This document shows, one piece after another, positions 1 to 7,246 of a stretch of DNA of 54,386 bases (positions are counted from its first letter, which is position 1; each line of letters starts with the position of its first letter). Location: the NCBI GenBank assembly GCA_950097145.1, contig CATNCF010000019.1, positions 1 to 54,386 of the forward strand, read 5' to 3'. Below the pieces are notes generated by a model that was not told the origin of the DNA, did not search any database, and was given only the letters and a program-made list of their open reading frames with translations. A program made the position numbers and the translations under genes. The stretch is from an uncultured Lachnospiraceae bacterium (GTDB taxonomy: Bacteria; Bacillota; Clostridia; Lachnospirales; Lachnospiraceae).

Positions 1-1
1 A

Positions 2-490
2 TTGTATGACCCCCGTGGTTTCATCATATTCATAACAGCACATTCAGAACTGAGCTATATGACTTTTCAGTATCGGGTAGAGGCGATGGACTTTGTATTA
101 AAAGACAACCCTGCCGAAGCGAAAGTAAAACTCAGAGAATGTCTGTTAAATGCAATGGAACGACATACGCTCCAAACCAACAAGACACATAAAGTCTATA
201 CCCTTGAAGTTGGCGGACGAAAAATCAGCGTAGATTATGAGGATATTTTATTTTTCGAAACTTCCAGCAATATCCATAAAGTCATTCTCCATGCAAAAGA
301 CCGCCAGATTGAATTTCCCAGCACATTAAAAGAACTAACAGGCGCATTGGATAGCAATTTTGTGCGTTGCCATCGGGCATTTTTGGTAAACAAAAATAAT
401 ATAAAAGAAGCTGACACTAAAAATCGAATCATCCATTTTGCCAACGGAGAAACTTGCTTGATGTCCACACGCATGATGAAAGGGCTTTAA
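2..490 (+). CDS. LytTR-family response regulator, C-terminal part (cut by window start)
   Basis: Transcription factor of a two-component system of AgrA/ComE type. The reading frame is open to the left edge, so the N-terminus lies outside the window. The first 50 residues are the end of a receiver domain (the 'FITAHSE' strand and the 'AMDFVLKD' segment that carries the conserved Lys switch). From about residue 64 to the end is a LytTR DNA-binding domain: 'VYTLEVGGRKISV', 'DILFFETS', and the late motif 'FVRCHRAFLVNKNNI', which is diagnostic for the family. The C-terminus 'MSTRMMKGL' is a normal end. Such proteins usually regulate peptide-signalling or bacteriocin operons, often with a GHKL histidine kinase, which would lie left of the window. 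The target cannot be told. Confidence 0.9.
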   Translation: MYDPRGFIIFITAHSELSYMTFQYRVEAMDFVLKDNPAEAKVKLRECLLNAMERHTLQTNKTHKVYTLEVGGRKISVDYEDILFFETSSNIHKVILHAKDRQIEFPSTLKELTGALDSNFVRCHRAFLVNKNNIKEADTKNRIIHFANGETCLMSTRMMKGL

Positions 491-498
491 AGAAATTT

Positions 499-808
499 TC
501 AGTCCATTCTAGGGCGTTTTCTTCCTTTAAGTGTTCCCATGCCCTGTGCCTGCTTCATGCCCTCTATGAGCCGTTCAAAGCGTTCCCGTGCCTGCCTATC
601 AATATCGGCAAGATAAGCGTCAAGTTTGCCGCTTGTGAGAAGATTGGTGTATGTAACCTTTCGGCATTGCTTCAGATAGTTCAGATGCCGCTGTCCCCAT
701 ATGCCTATTGGTTGCTATTCTTCGACGGGTAATCGTAAATCTGGAATAAAATATCCATTTTCTTCGTGATATGTGCCGTCTAACCGTTCAAATAGCGATT
801 TGGTAATT
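499..808 (-). pseudogene. tnpV: TnpV-like transposon protein, decayed
   Basis: Translating the minus strand gives the typical TnpV start region ('SLFERLDGTYHEENGYFIPD') and core ('IGIWGQRHLNYLKQCRK', 'TNLLTSGKLDAYLADIDRQ'). TnpV is a small accessory protein of Tn4451-like mobilizable transposons of Firmicutes; its biochemical role is unknown. The copy is broken twice. An in-frame TAG (715-717) sits between 'LPVEE' and 'QPIGIWG'. Near 530 the frame changes: the present frame ends in 'GRKRPRMD', whereas the adjacent frame reads 'HLKEENALEWTENFF', which looks like the family C-terminus. No start codon is preserved. It is probably a scar of a lost conjugative or mobilizable element linked to the flanking regulator. 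Confidence 0.75.
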
Positions 809-955
809 CTTCCAAACAAGATATTCACTCCACATATTTGTGTCTGCTGTCTTAAACACAATTTTTGCGTTTTATCCTTATCTGGTATCATTCATAATAG
901 AATTAACCATAAAACTATTTTTTCGCACACCCATAAAAGAGAGGTTTTACTATGA

Positions 956-1114
956 AGTAAGAATAAAAATCAGAAGAAAAGAGGCCAGGAACGAATCTGG
1001 GAGACCGGGAAGAACTGGTATGATTATGTAACAGATATTGATTATAAAGGGTATAAGGTAAATTTTGCGGAATATGGGGAAAGCAGGGCACAGGGATTTT
1101 ATGGTTTAAAGTAA
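956..1114 (+). pseudogene. Short open fragment of an unrecognised protein
   Basis: The frame is open from 956 to a TAA at 1112-1114 and encodes about 52 residues rich in Lys, Tyr and Asp ('WETGKNWYDYV', 'IDYKGYKVNFAEYGESRAQG'). It has no start codon of its own. An ATG with a reasonable ribosome site (AGAGAGG, 938-944) lies at 952, but its frame stops after two codons; removing two bases would join it to this frame. It may therefore be a small gene broken by a frameshift, or the tail of a deleted gene. I do not recognise the family. Confidence 0.3.
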
Positions 1115-1295
1115 GGATAGATTGTCAACTTAGAATAAAAAATAGAATTCCATTTGCCTTGGAAGAGTAAATATAAATTTAAACGTCAGGGCTGAAAGTA
1201 ACAGTGATTATTTGTTTAATCGTGTCGAATTTTGTTATAATAAGTATTTTCATGTCAACAGAGATAAGTATATATGTGAAATAAAACACAATATA

Positions 1296-1324
1296 TTGAC
1301 GGTGATAAGTTGGAATGCTACAAT
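1296..1324 (+). promoter_or_regulatory. Sigma-A-type promoter of the candidate small RNA
   Basis: TTGACG (1296-1301), a spacer of exactly 17 bases, then TACAAT (1319-1324). No protein gene follows. The next element is a hairpin and then a terminator within about 80 bases, which suggests a short non-coding transcript. Confidence 0.6.
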
Positions 1325-1330
1325 ATATTT

Positions 1331-1407
1331 GCAGCTCAAGCATATCAGCTCCCCCTAACGTTGATATGTGCTTACCCCGGTGTTTCAAAGCACCGGGGTA
1401 ATTTTGT
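1331..1407 (+). ncRNA. Candidate small RNA with C-rich hairpin loop
   Basis: A unit of about 75 bases lies between a good promoter and a terminator. The first hairpin pairs 'AAGCATATCA' (1339-1348) with 'TGATATGTGCTT' (1362-1373, with a 2-base bulge) and exposes a loop containing CTCCCCCTAA. The second hairpin is the terminator. The C-rich loop is complementary to purine-rich Shine-Dalgarno sequences, the way several Firmicute trans-acting RNAs (for example the RsaE/RoxS type) bind targets. No start codon with a ribosome site occurs inside it. Expression and target are unknown; the call rests only on architecture. Confidence 0.45.
1373..1407 (+). terminator. Intrinsic terminator
   Basis: Perfect 10-bp stem TACCCCGGTG (1373-1382) / CACCGGGGTA (1391-1400) with loop TTTCAAAG, followed by ATTTTGTTT. 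It ends the candidate small RNA. The stem is symmetrical, but the T tract is on the plus side. Confidence 0.75.
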
Positions 1408-1704
1408 TTCGCCTGTTGTTCCTATTAGCCCAATAGGCAAGCAATGCAATCAGGAAGTTACCGCCCCAAATGACAGGCTTAAAATATCATATGTGCGTTC
1501 CATCTGCACCACATCCCATCTTCCGTAAAGTTTGGGAGGCTCACCACCTTGTAACGCGTCTGCTCCTAAAGCAGATTATAGCACACCAGCCATTATCCGG
1601 CGTTCCAATTTTTACATACCGCAAAAAGCCAAAGAGCCTGTGTCTGGCAGGATTGGAAAAACAGATTGCCGGATAATTTTAGTGTGAAAGACATTTTTTT
1701 GATC
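1408..1704. other. Intergenic stretch without recognisable gene
   Basis: No convincing coding frame. The only structure seen is a small hairpin, TCTGC/GCAGA around 1557-1575. The stretch lies downstream of the spore glycosidase tail (minus strand), for which I see no clear terminator. Confidence 0.5.
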
Positions 1705-2134
1705 CTATAAAATAGTAAAATTATGATTCAGCAGCAGCCAGTTTGCACGGAAGAACTGCATAATCTGCCAGTAACTCATTCCGCGGAGCTGGTATTCTTT
1801 TACTAGCCCAAATTTTGCAGAAAGACTGCGGACATCTTCAAACCATACTTCGTGTGTTGTTCCTTCCGCTGTGTAAGTAAAATAAGGGGATTGGGCTATT
1901 TCATCAAAAAAAATAGCAGAACCCTGGGCAATAGCAATCTGAACGGCCTGGACATTTCCGATGGTAACGGCTTTTGATGTTCCCTGGACAAATGGAAGCG
2001 TCCAATCGTAGCCATAATTAGGAATGCCAAGATGAATTTTTTCAGAAGGGATTTTTGTCAGGGCATATTCTACGACCTCCCGGACTTTGTTTAGTGGGGC
2101 GACTGCCATGGGAGGACCGTAAGTATATCCCCAT
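1705..2134 (-). CDS. sleL: Spore cortex GH18 glycosidase (SleL/YaaH-like), 3' segment
   Basis: C-terminal part of a family 18 glycoside hydrolase related to SleL/YaaH, which cleaves cortex peptidoglycan during germination. Residues at the break read 'WGYTYGPPMAVAPLNKVR', a hallmark of this family; then 'GIPNYGYDW', 'EVWFEDVRSL' and 'RGMSYWQI', ending in 'NWLLLNHNFTIL', a normal C-terminus. There is no start codon or ribosome site of its own upstream of the break: the frame runs into a stop just beyond the junction. It is separated from the matching 5' segment (5116-5843) by 2,993 bp of inserted DNA. Alone it lacks the LysM domain and the catalytic acid, so it should be inactive unless the element excises. 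Confidence 0.85.
2123..2134. repeat. Left attachment repeat of the intervening element
   Basis: The 12-base sequence GTATATCCCCAT is identical to 5116-5127. It lies within the codons for 'WGYTY' of the glycosidase and only 17 bp from the recombinase stop codon, the usual position of an att site next to a large serine recombinase. Confidence 0.8.
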
Positions 2135-2151
2135 ATAGGAGAACTGTGATT

Positions 2152-3759
2152 TTAAGAGGGGCTTTTTGGCAGTTTTGGATGGATAATTAATTTGAAATTT
2201 GCATTGCCGCGGTTAAATTTGCCGTTGCGTTCTGTTTTGGTATATTCCGCGCAACTTAAAATACTTTTCAGTATTTCATTTTTAACAGTGATATTTTCAG
2301 TGGAAACATAGGCATCCAATACGCCCTGAAATTGAGGAATAAAGGTATTGCGGGCATGGGAGGACTGCCGGTTCGATTCCATGGTGCGCTGAAGGTTTGA
2401 TAGTTCTGATTCAATCGTCTGGATTCTTTCCGTAATGGTTTTTATGCGGTTTTGGAAAACATCCGTGGAATAGACGCCTTGTTCCAATAAATCATAAGTA
2501 CGTTCTTTCTGCTGATATAAACGGGAAAGTTCTTTTTGATAATTTTTTAAAGAAAGTTTCATTACCCGCTCTTCATTGGAGGAATATTCTTCATGCTTCC
2601 ATTCCAGTAAGCATCCTTCCAGCCATTCATGTAACGATTGTAATAATTTTTCTTCAATAAGAGAAAGTGGTGCAGAAATATTTTTACATCCCCGGCTGGG
2701 ACAGCGCAGGTTATAGTAACCGTCTTTGGTATTACTTGCTGCACGGGTGAGCGGAGAGCCGCATATCCCACATTTTACAATTCCTGACAAAGGATTTTTT
2801 AAGATTTTACTGCTCACAACAGGGGCTGTCTGCTGTGATTTCATAAGTTCCTGGACTTTGTAAAAGATTTCATCTGAAATGATAGGCGCATGAAGAGCCT
2901 CATAAATCTGATAATCAGGATTTTTGAACCGTATTTTTTTCATAGTTCCATCTTCCATAATTTTCTTTTCCAGTTCTCTTCCCCAGCAGACTTTGCCAAT
3001 ATAGGCAGGATTTTGTAACATATCTTTGAGGGTAGAGGGAGACCAATTTTTAGCACGGGCTGGCTTTATGCCCAGAGCGTCTAATTTTTTACAGATTAGA
3101 AATCGCCCCATTCGTTTATAAGAACCGTCTGGCTGCTGTTCCCCATATAGATACAGGTGAAAGATGAAACGGACAAGTTCTGCCTGCTCTGGCACGATCT
3201 GCAGGGTATATCCTTTGCTGTCCTGGATTTTCACACGTTCATAACCAAAAGGAGCCGTACTGGCAATCCATTTCCCTTCCTGGACAGAAGCGATCCTTCC
3301 CCGCTGGATTCGGCGGTTTATGGTCTTATATTCACGACGGCTCATAAAGAGGCCGAATTCAAAATATTCTTCGTCATATTCGTCTGTAGGATCGTATATT
3401 TTCATAGGGGTTATGATGAGAGTGTCGGAACATTTAAAGTATTTTGCAATGGTACCCTGGTCACTGGTATCGCCTCTGGCCAGACGCTCTACCTCCACTG
3501 CCAGAACGCCGTCGCAGGTTCCATTACTGATATCCTGCAGCAGTTTTTGAACCACGGGCCTGTCTTGAATTGTCTCACCAGATACGATTTCCCTGTAAAA
3601 TTTTGATATCACAATACCAAGTGTTTCGGCCAGGTCATGGAGCATTTGTTCATGGCGCAATAGAGTTTCTCCTTCTCCATGCAGTTCCGCTTCTCTGTCA
3701 GCGCGGCTTTTTCTAAGATAGGCATAGTAAGTGCCGGAGGGGTTTAAAGGTCTTCCCAT
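2152..3759 (-). CDS. Large serine recombinase (SpoIVCA-like)
   Basis: Site-specific recombinase of 535 residues, expected to integrate and excise the element that contains it. The N-terminal resolvase domain (about 10-150) has the catalytic serine in 'YAYLRKSRAD' (Ser18) and the 'VEVERLARGD' motif with catalytic arginines. The recombinase domain (about 165-290) includes 'TAPFGYERV' and 'NPAYIGKV'. A zinc ribbon follows ('CGICGSP' then 'CPSRGC'), with a long coiled coil after it (about 400-470). The stop codon is 17 bp from the left att repeat. Start: ATG at 3759 preceded by AAGGAATAA. SpoIVCA of the sigK skin element belongs to the same family; a role in developmental excision here is inferred from the split gene. 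Confidence 0.92.
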   Translation of the reverse strand: MGRPLNPSGTYYAYLRKSRADREAELHGEGETLLRHEQMLHDLAETLGIVISKFYREIVSGETIQDRPVVQKLLQDISNGTCDGVLAVEVERLARGDTSDQGTIAKYFKCSDTLIITPMKIYDPTDEYDEEYFEFGLFMSRREYKTINRRIQRGRIASVQEGKWIASTAPFGYERVKIQDSKGYTLQIVPEQAELVRFIFHLYLYGEQQPDGSYKRMGRFLICKKLDALGIKPARAKNWSPSTLKDMLQNPAYIGKVCWGRELEKKIMEDGTMKKIRFKNPDYQIYEALHAPIISDEIFYKVQELMKSQQTAPVVSSKILKNPLSGIVKCGICGSPLTRAASNTKDGYYNLRCPSRGCKNISAPLSLIEEKLLQSLHEWLEGCLLEWKHEEYSSNEERVMKLSLKNYQKELSRLYQQKERTYDLLEQGVYSTDVFQNRIKTITERIQTIESELSNLQRTMESNRQSSHARNTFIPQFQGVLDAYVSTENITVKNEILKSILSCAEYTKTERNGKFNRGNANFKLIIHPKLPKSPS

Positions 3760-3954
3760 AATTTATTCCTTCACAGGGTTTGATACGTTATATTCCCTCT
3801 TTTTGTTTTCATGCATGAAAAATGGATTTTGCCTTAATATTTTAACAGTAGATAAAACATCCATGAATTGCCATTATTGAGAAATTACAACTGAAAAGCA
3901 GCGGCAGGAACAATCTGTGCTGCATAAATTAAAGAAAGAGCCAGGAGGTATTTT

Positions 3955-4125
3955 ATGGATTTTAGAACAGAACATTTTATGTTGGGACCCACAGAAATAG
4001 TTATATGCAGTGATAAGTGTGTTTCACCTGAGGAAGCACAGGAAATTTTGAAGGATTTGGCAAAGAAGATCAGACCCTATGTAAGAACACAGAGTTCTAG
4101 CGTGAATTTATACAGCAGAAAATAA
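3955..4125 (+). CDS. Small 56-aa protein of the intervening element
   Basis: ATG at 3955 with an excellent ribosome site (AGGAGG, 3943-3948); 56 codons to TAA. The product is soluble with no membrane segment or signal: 'MDFRTEHFMLG', two Cys (18 and 22), a helical middle ('SPEEAQEILKDLAKKIRPYV') and a polar tail. I recognise no family. It is the only other small gene in an element whose recombinase would need a directionality partner to excise, so a recombination directionality factor is one possibility; this is inference from position and size only. Confidence 0.6.
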   Translation: MDFRTEHFMLGPTEIVICSDKCVSPEEAQEILKDLAKKIRPYVRTQSSSVNLYSRK

Positions 4126-4182
4126 GGTTAGATTTTGCACTTTATTTAAAATTACGGAAATGTTTGGAACAATGAAGAATAT

Positions 4183-4212
4183 GTATAAGAGTGAGAAAAA
4201 ATTATCATTTGA
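4183..4212 (+). promoter_or_regulatory. Possible sigma-G/sigma-F-like promoter of the M15 peptidase
   Basis: GTATA (4183-4187), 18-base spacer, CATTTGA (4206-4212). It matches the forespore sigma-G pattern (GHATR-N18-CATNNTA) except for one base in the -10 box. It sits 28 bases before the peptidase start codon. No good sigma-A promoter is visible here. Confidence 0.3.
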
Positions 4213-4239
4213 TTACAGTAGAAAGTGAGGATAACGAAT

Positions 4240-5073
4240 ATGAGAGATATGACAGCATTACACCCGAGACTACAGACAAAAGCGGCGCTTCTGAAAGAGG
4301 AGTGTAAGAAACAAGGCATTCGGATTCAGTTTGGGGAGTGCCTGAGGACGAAAGCAGAGCAGGACGCCTTATATGCTCAGGGGAGAACAGCTCCCGGGAC
4401 AATTGTCACCAATGCGAAAGGGAATACATACAGTTCCCAGCATCAGTGGGGGATTGCGGTAGATTTCTATCTGGATATGGATGTAGACGGCGATGGTGCA
4501 AAAAAGGACGACGCTTACAATAATTCCAGCGGATTATTCGACCGCGTGGGCGCTATTGCCAAAACTGTGGGCTTAGGCTGGGGCGGAGACTGGACCAGTA
4601 TCAAAGACCGGCCGCATCTTTATCTGCCGGACTGGGGAAGTACCGTATCCAGGCTGAAAGAACTCTATGGAATCCCGGAAAAATTTATGGAAACCTGGAA
4701 AGATGGAAAGGTTACAGCCGCGGCCGTACAGGCAGTAAATAAGATATCGCCAACAGATTATGAGCGTACACAGTTCATTATGGATGTGCAGGCAGTTACA
4801 GGCTCTAAAGTGGACGCAAAAGCAGGGCGGGAGACCATTAGAAACACCATAACAGTTTCAGCATCTGAGAACCGTAAACATCCAGTAGTAATCCCTTTAC
4901 AGAAACGTTTGAATGCCCTGGGGTACAATTGCGGGGTGGTGGACGGCACTGCAGGCCGGAAATTTACAGCAGCAGTAAATTCTTATCAGAAGAATGTGCT
5001 GGGTTATCATACTACAGATGGAGAAATCACAGCCAGGAAGAATATGTGGAAATCTATGCTGGGGATGATTTAA
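4240..5073 (+). CDS. M15-family D,D/L,D-peptidase with peptidoglycan-binding domain
   Basis: Peptidoglycan hydrolase of about 277 residues. The N-terminal half (about 5-150) is an M15C-type zinc peptidase as in phage endolysins and VanY-like enzymes: 'FGECLRTKAEQDALYAQGR', the metal-binding 'SSQHQWGIAVDF' (His and Asp ligands) and the late 'DRPHLYL' (third ligand His). The C-terminal part (about 210-277) is a PG_binding_1-like domain ('PLQKRLNALGYNCGVVDG'). There is no signal peptide. The start is taken at ATG 4240, because GTGAGG at 4225-4230 is its ribosome site; a GTG start at 4225 is less likely. It is cargo of the intervening element and lies inside a spore cortex hydrolase gene, which is suggestive but does not prove a spore role. 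Confidence 0.85.
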   Translation: MRDMTALHPRLQTKAALLKEECKKQGIRIQFGECLRTKAEQDALYAQGRTAPGTIVTNAKGNTYSSQHQWGIAVDFYLDMDVDGDGAKKDDAYNNSSGLFDRVGAIAKTVGLGWGGDWTSIKDRPHLYLPDWGSTVSRLKELYGIPEKFMETWKDGKVTAAAVQAVNKISPTDYERTQFIMDVQAVTGSKVDAKAGRETIRNTITVSASENRKHPVVIPLQKRLNALGYNCGVVDGTAGRKFTAAVNSYQKNVLGYHTTDGEITARKNMWKSMLGMI

Positions 5074-5090
5074 CAGAGGCGGTTTATTTC

Positions 5091-5843
5091 TTACTGATAT
5101 CTTATATGGCAATACGTATATCCCCATTCATATGTCATGAGCAGCACATAATCTGCAGCTTCCCCAAGAAGTCTGTAATCCTTGCCTTCATAGAGAAGGC
5201 CAGTCTGGGTGTCAGAAGTTTTCGGAGCAAGAGCTACTGAGACAGGATATCCCAATGCATTGACAGCAGTGCGGACTTCCCGGACAAAGTCGGCAAAAGG
5301 AATTTTATCTTCTGGAAGAATATATTCAAAATCTATGTCAACTCCTTCAAATCCCCGTTCTTGAATCTGAATCGTGAGTTCTTCGATCAATCTTTGTTTT
5401 GCTGTTTCGCTGTTAACCACCCGGGTAATCAGATAATTGCTGAATTGCCCGTCGGGGCCAAAAGGTGTCAGAGTTAAAATGGGGGCTGTTCCATAAGATT
5501 TTGCCATGGTAATCATAAAAGTATCATCCAACTGAGGGGGAATCAGTTCCCCGTCTGTAGTAAATCCGTAAGAAAAGATAAACAGGCTGGAGAGGTAAGG
5601 AAGGGTTTGTTCTAATACCCAGCGGCTGATAAAAGGATAGGCATATCCGCCAGTGTAAGCAGAATAAGAGGGAACAGCTTCACGGCCATTGTCAGAAGAT
5701 TCAGTTAAAAGAAGCGCCTGTCCAACTGCCAGAGGATAGGGATATACCAGTTGGTTATCATAAATGATGGATTGAGAAGTGACTTCCTGGGAAGCGGCAA
5801 TGGCATCCACAGTATCACCGGGACGGACAACATATATTTTCAT
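5091..5843 (-). CDS. sleL: Spore cortex GH18 glycosidase (SleL/YaaH-like), 5' segment
   Basis: N-terminal 244 residues of the interrupted glycosidase plus six element-derived codons ('CHIRYQ'). Residues 1-50 are one LysM peptidoglycan-binding domain ('YVVRPGDTVDAIA'); the GH18 barrel then begins, with the catalytic motif 'GFEGVDIDFEYI' (DxDxE, Glu as acid/base). It breaks within 'LMTYEWGYTY'. Family members are spore or forespore-surface enzymes that cut cortex fragments at germination; no signal peptide is expected. Start: ATG 5843 with AAAAAAGGA upstream. The rejoined protein would be about 381 residues, the length expected for a one-LysM form. As it stands the product lacks the second half of the barrel. 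Confidence 0.88.
   Translation of the reverse strand: MKIYVVRPGDTVDAIAASQEVTSQSIIYDNQLVYPYPLAVGQALLLTESSDNGREAVPSYSAYTGGYAYPFISRWVLEQTLPYLSSLFIFSYGFTTDGELIPPQLDDTFMITMAKSYGTAPILTLTPFGPDGQFSNYLITRVVNSETAKQRLIEELTIQIQERGFEGVDIDFEYILPEDKIPFADFVREVRTAVNALGYPVSVALAPKTSDTQTGLLYEGKDYRLLGEAADYVLLMTYEWGYTYCHIRYQ
5116..5127. repeat. Right attachment repeat of the intervening element
   Basis: GTATATCCCCAT, identical to 2123-2134, in the codons for 'WGYTY' of the 5' glycosidase segment. To its left the frame enters element DNA and stops after six foreign codons (5091). Confidence 0.8.
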
Positions 5844-5861
5844 AGAAAATTCCTTTTTTCA

Positions 5862-5888
5862 TATGATATGGAAGGAATCACGAAATGT
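5862..5888 (-). promoter_or_regulatory. Possible sigma-K/sigma-E-like promoter of the split glycosidase
   Basis: On the minus strand: AC (5888-5887), 16-base spacer, CATATCATA (5870-5862). It matches the mother-cell pattern AC-N16/17-CATANNNTA. The leader to the start at 5843 would be very short (about 12 bases), which weakens the call. Mother-cell expression would fit with gene reassembly by excision. Confidence 0.35.
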
Positions 5889-5901
5889 TACCCGTAAGAT
5901 A

Positions 5902-5935
5902 AAAAAGAATCCGGCTGCGGGAAACAGCCGGATTG
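5902..5935 (-). terminator. Terminator of pta
   Basis: 10-bp stem AATCCGGCTG (5908-5917) / CAGCCGGATT (5925-5934). On the minus strand it is followed by TCTTTTTTAT. It lies just after the pta stop and separates pta from the glycosidase gene. Confidence 0.85.
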
Positions 5936-5948
5936 AAACAGTAAAGAT

Positions 5949-6956
5949 TTATTCATCCATATCCACCAGTGCAGCAGTGATGATTGCCATGGAATATACC
6001 TCATCAGCATTGCAGCCTCTGGATAAATCGTTGATGGGGGAGTTCAATCCCAAAAGGATCGGTCCATATGCGTCGAAATTACCCATGCGCTGTGCGATTT
6101 TATAACCGATATTTCCAGCATTGATATCTGGGAAAATAAAGACGTTTGCATGTCCTGCAACTGGATCGTCCGGGCATTTTGTGTGGGCTACACGGGGAGA
6201 AACAGCAGCGTCAAACTGCATTTCACCGGAAATAGGAAGATCCGGTCTTAACGCCTTGGCTTTAGCCGCGGCATTGCGCATCTTATCTACGTCTTCACCG
6301 GCGCCGGATCCCAGTGTGGAATAGCTTAAAAAGGCAACTTTAGGATCGATGCCGAAAATTTGTCCGCAGTCAGAAGCTTCAATTGCGATTTCAGCTAATT
6401 CATCTTCGCTGGGCTTGATATTGATGGCGCAGTCAGCCATGGCTAATACTTCGTTTTCGCCAGTAGCAGAAGGACGGACCAAAATGAAACAGGAAGAGAC
6501 AATGTTGTGTCCTGGTTTTGTTTTTATCAATTGAAGGGCTGGGCGGATGGTATCGGCAGTGGTATAGGTAGCGCCGCCCAATAGGGAATCTGCGAATCCC
6601 ATTTTCACCAGCATTGTTCCAAAATAGTTACCCTGCTGCAGCATTTTACGTGCATCTTCCGGCTGCAGGTTTTTACTTTTCCGAAGTTCGCAAAGCGCGT
6701 CAACCATCTCGTCCATTTTTTCAAAATTCTGCGGGTTTACAATCTGCGCGCCCCGGATATTGTAACCGTATTCTTCAGCGGCATGTTCTACCTCTTCCTG
6801 GCTGCCCACCAGTATGGGGGTAAGGAAATTGGAAGCCAGAAGACGGGAAGCAGCCTCCAGGATGCGGGCATCGCTGCCCTCAGTGAAAACAATTTTTTTG
6901 GGGTTCTTTTTCAGTTTGCTGATCATTGCTCCAAAACCATGCATGTTCCTGCTCAT
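5949..6956 (-). CDS. pta: Phosphate acetyltransferase
   Basis: Cytoplasmic enzyme that converts acetyl-CoA and phosphate to acetyl phosphate, the first step of the acetate kinase pathway for ATP in fermentation. At 335 residues it has the usual length of the short clostridial Pta. Family features: 'KKIVFTEGSDARILEAA' near the N-terminus, 'GNYFGTMLVKMGFADSLLGG', and the C-terminal 'ANVFIFPDINAGNIGYKIAQ' and 'GPILLGLNSPINDLSRG'. Start: ATG 6956 with AAGGAGG seven bases upstream. ackA is not adjacent; the gene seems to be transcribed alone and ends at its own terminator. Confidence 0.96.
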   Translation of the reverse strand: MSRNMHGFGAMISKLKKNPKKIVFTEGSDARILEAASRLLASNFLTPILVGSQEEVEHAAEEYGYNIRGAQIVNPQNFEKMDEMVDALCELRKSKNLQPEDARKMLQQGNYFGTMLVKMGFADSLLGGATYTTADTIRPALQLIKTKPGHNIVSSCFILVRPSATGENEVLAMADCAINIKPSEDELAEIAIEASDCGQIFGIDPKVAFLSYSTLGSGAGEDVDKMRNAAAKAKALRPDLPISGEMQFDAAVSPRVAHTKCPDDPVAGHANVFIFPDINAGNIGYKIAQRMGNFDAYGPILLGLNSPINDLSRGCNADEVYSMAIITAALVDMDE

Positions 6957-7162
6957 AGTAAAAATCCTCCTTATTTATATTTGCGTATTATCATCAGCCT
7001 GTAAACTATTCTGTGACGATTTCTTATTATAAATGTATCACTTTTTAAAAATTTTTCAACAGATCTGCGTGTATAAAAACAGGTACAGAGTGGAAAATTT
7101 TGCATTTTTAAAAATACAAATGATAAGACGGGAAGATTTATAAAAATTTTATAGTTTTTTTC

Positions 7163-7191
7163 TTGTGTTTTTCAGGAAGTATTTTTATAAT
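7163..7191 (+). promoter_or_regulatory. Promoter of the RND pump operon
   Basis: TTGTGT (7163-7168), 17-base spacer, perfect TATAAT (7186-7191). It lies immediately upstream of a dyad operator and 56 bases before the start codon. Confidence 0.7.
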
Positions 7192-7202
7192 GTAGTTAAA
7201 AA

Positions 7203-7218
7203 CCGACCAGCGGGTCAG
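7203..7218 (+). promoter_or_regulatory. TetR-type operator upstream of the RND pump
   Basis: Dyad CCGACC-AGCG-GGTCAG, with GACC/GGTC arms around four bases (7205-7216), positioned just after the -10 box. Its form resembles operators of TetR-family repressors that control efflux genes. The regulator encoded downstream in the same operon is the obvious candidate to bind it (inference). Confidence 0.5.
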
Positions 7219-7246
7219 AAGAAAACATGCACAGGAGGAAAAGGAT

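Larger units (their letters stand above)
2123..5115. mobile_element. Skin-like intervening element within the spore glycosidase gene (2,993 bp)
   Basis: The element is bounded by identical 12-bp repeats and carries a large serine recombinase, a 56-aa ORF and an M15 peptidase. Recombination between the repeats would join 5843..5116 to the 3' segment in frame and give a protein of about 381 residues that reads 'LMTYEWGYTYGPPMAVAP' across the junction, the normal family sequence. This is the architecture of sporulation-gene intervening elements such as skin in sigK, where a serine recombinase excises the DNA in the mother cell. The element has no recognisable phage structural or conjugation genes. 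Confidence 0.85.

Noticed and set aside
1540..1580. tRNA-like hairpin
   Set aside because: Only one short stem, no cloverleaf or anticodon arm.
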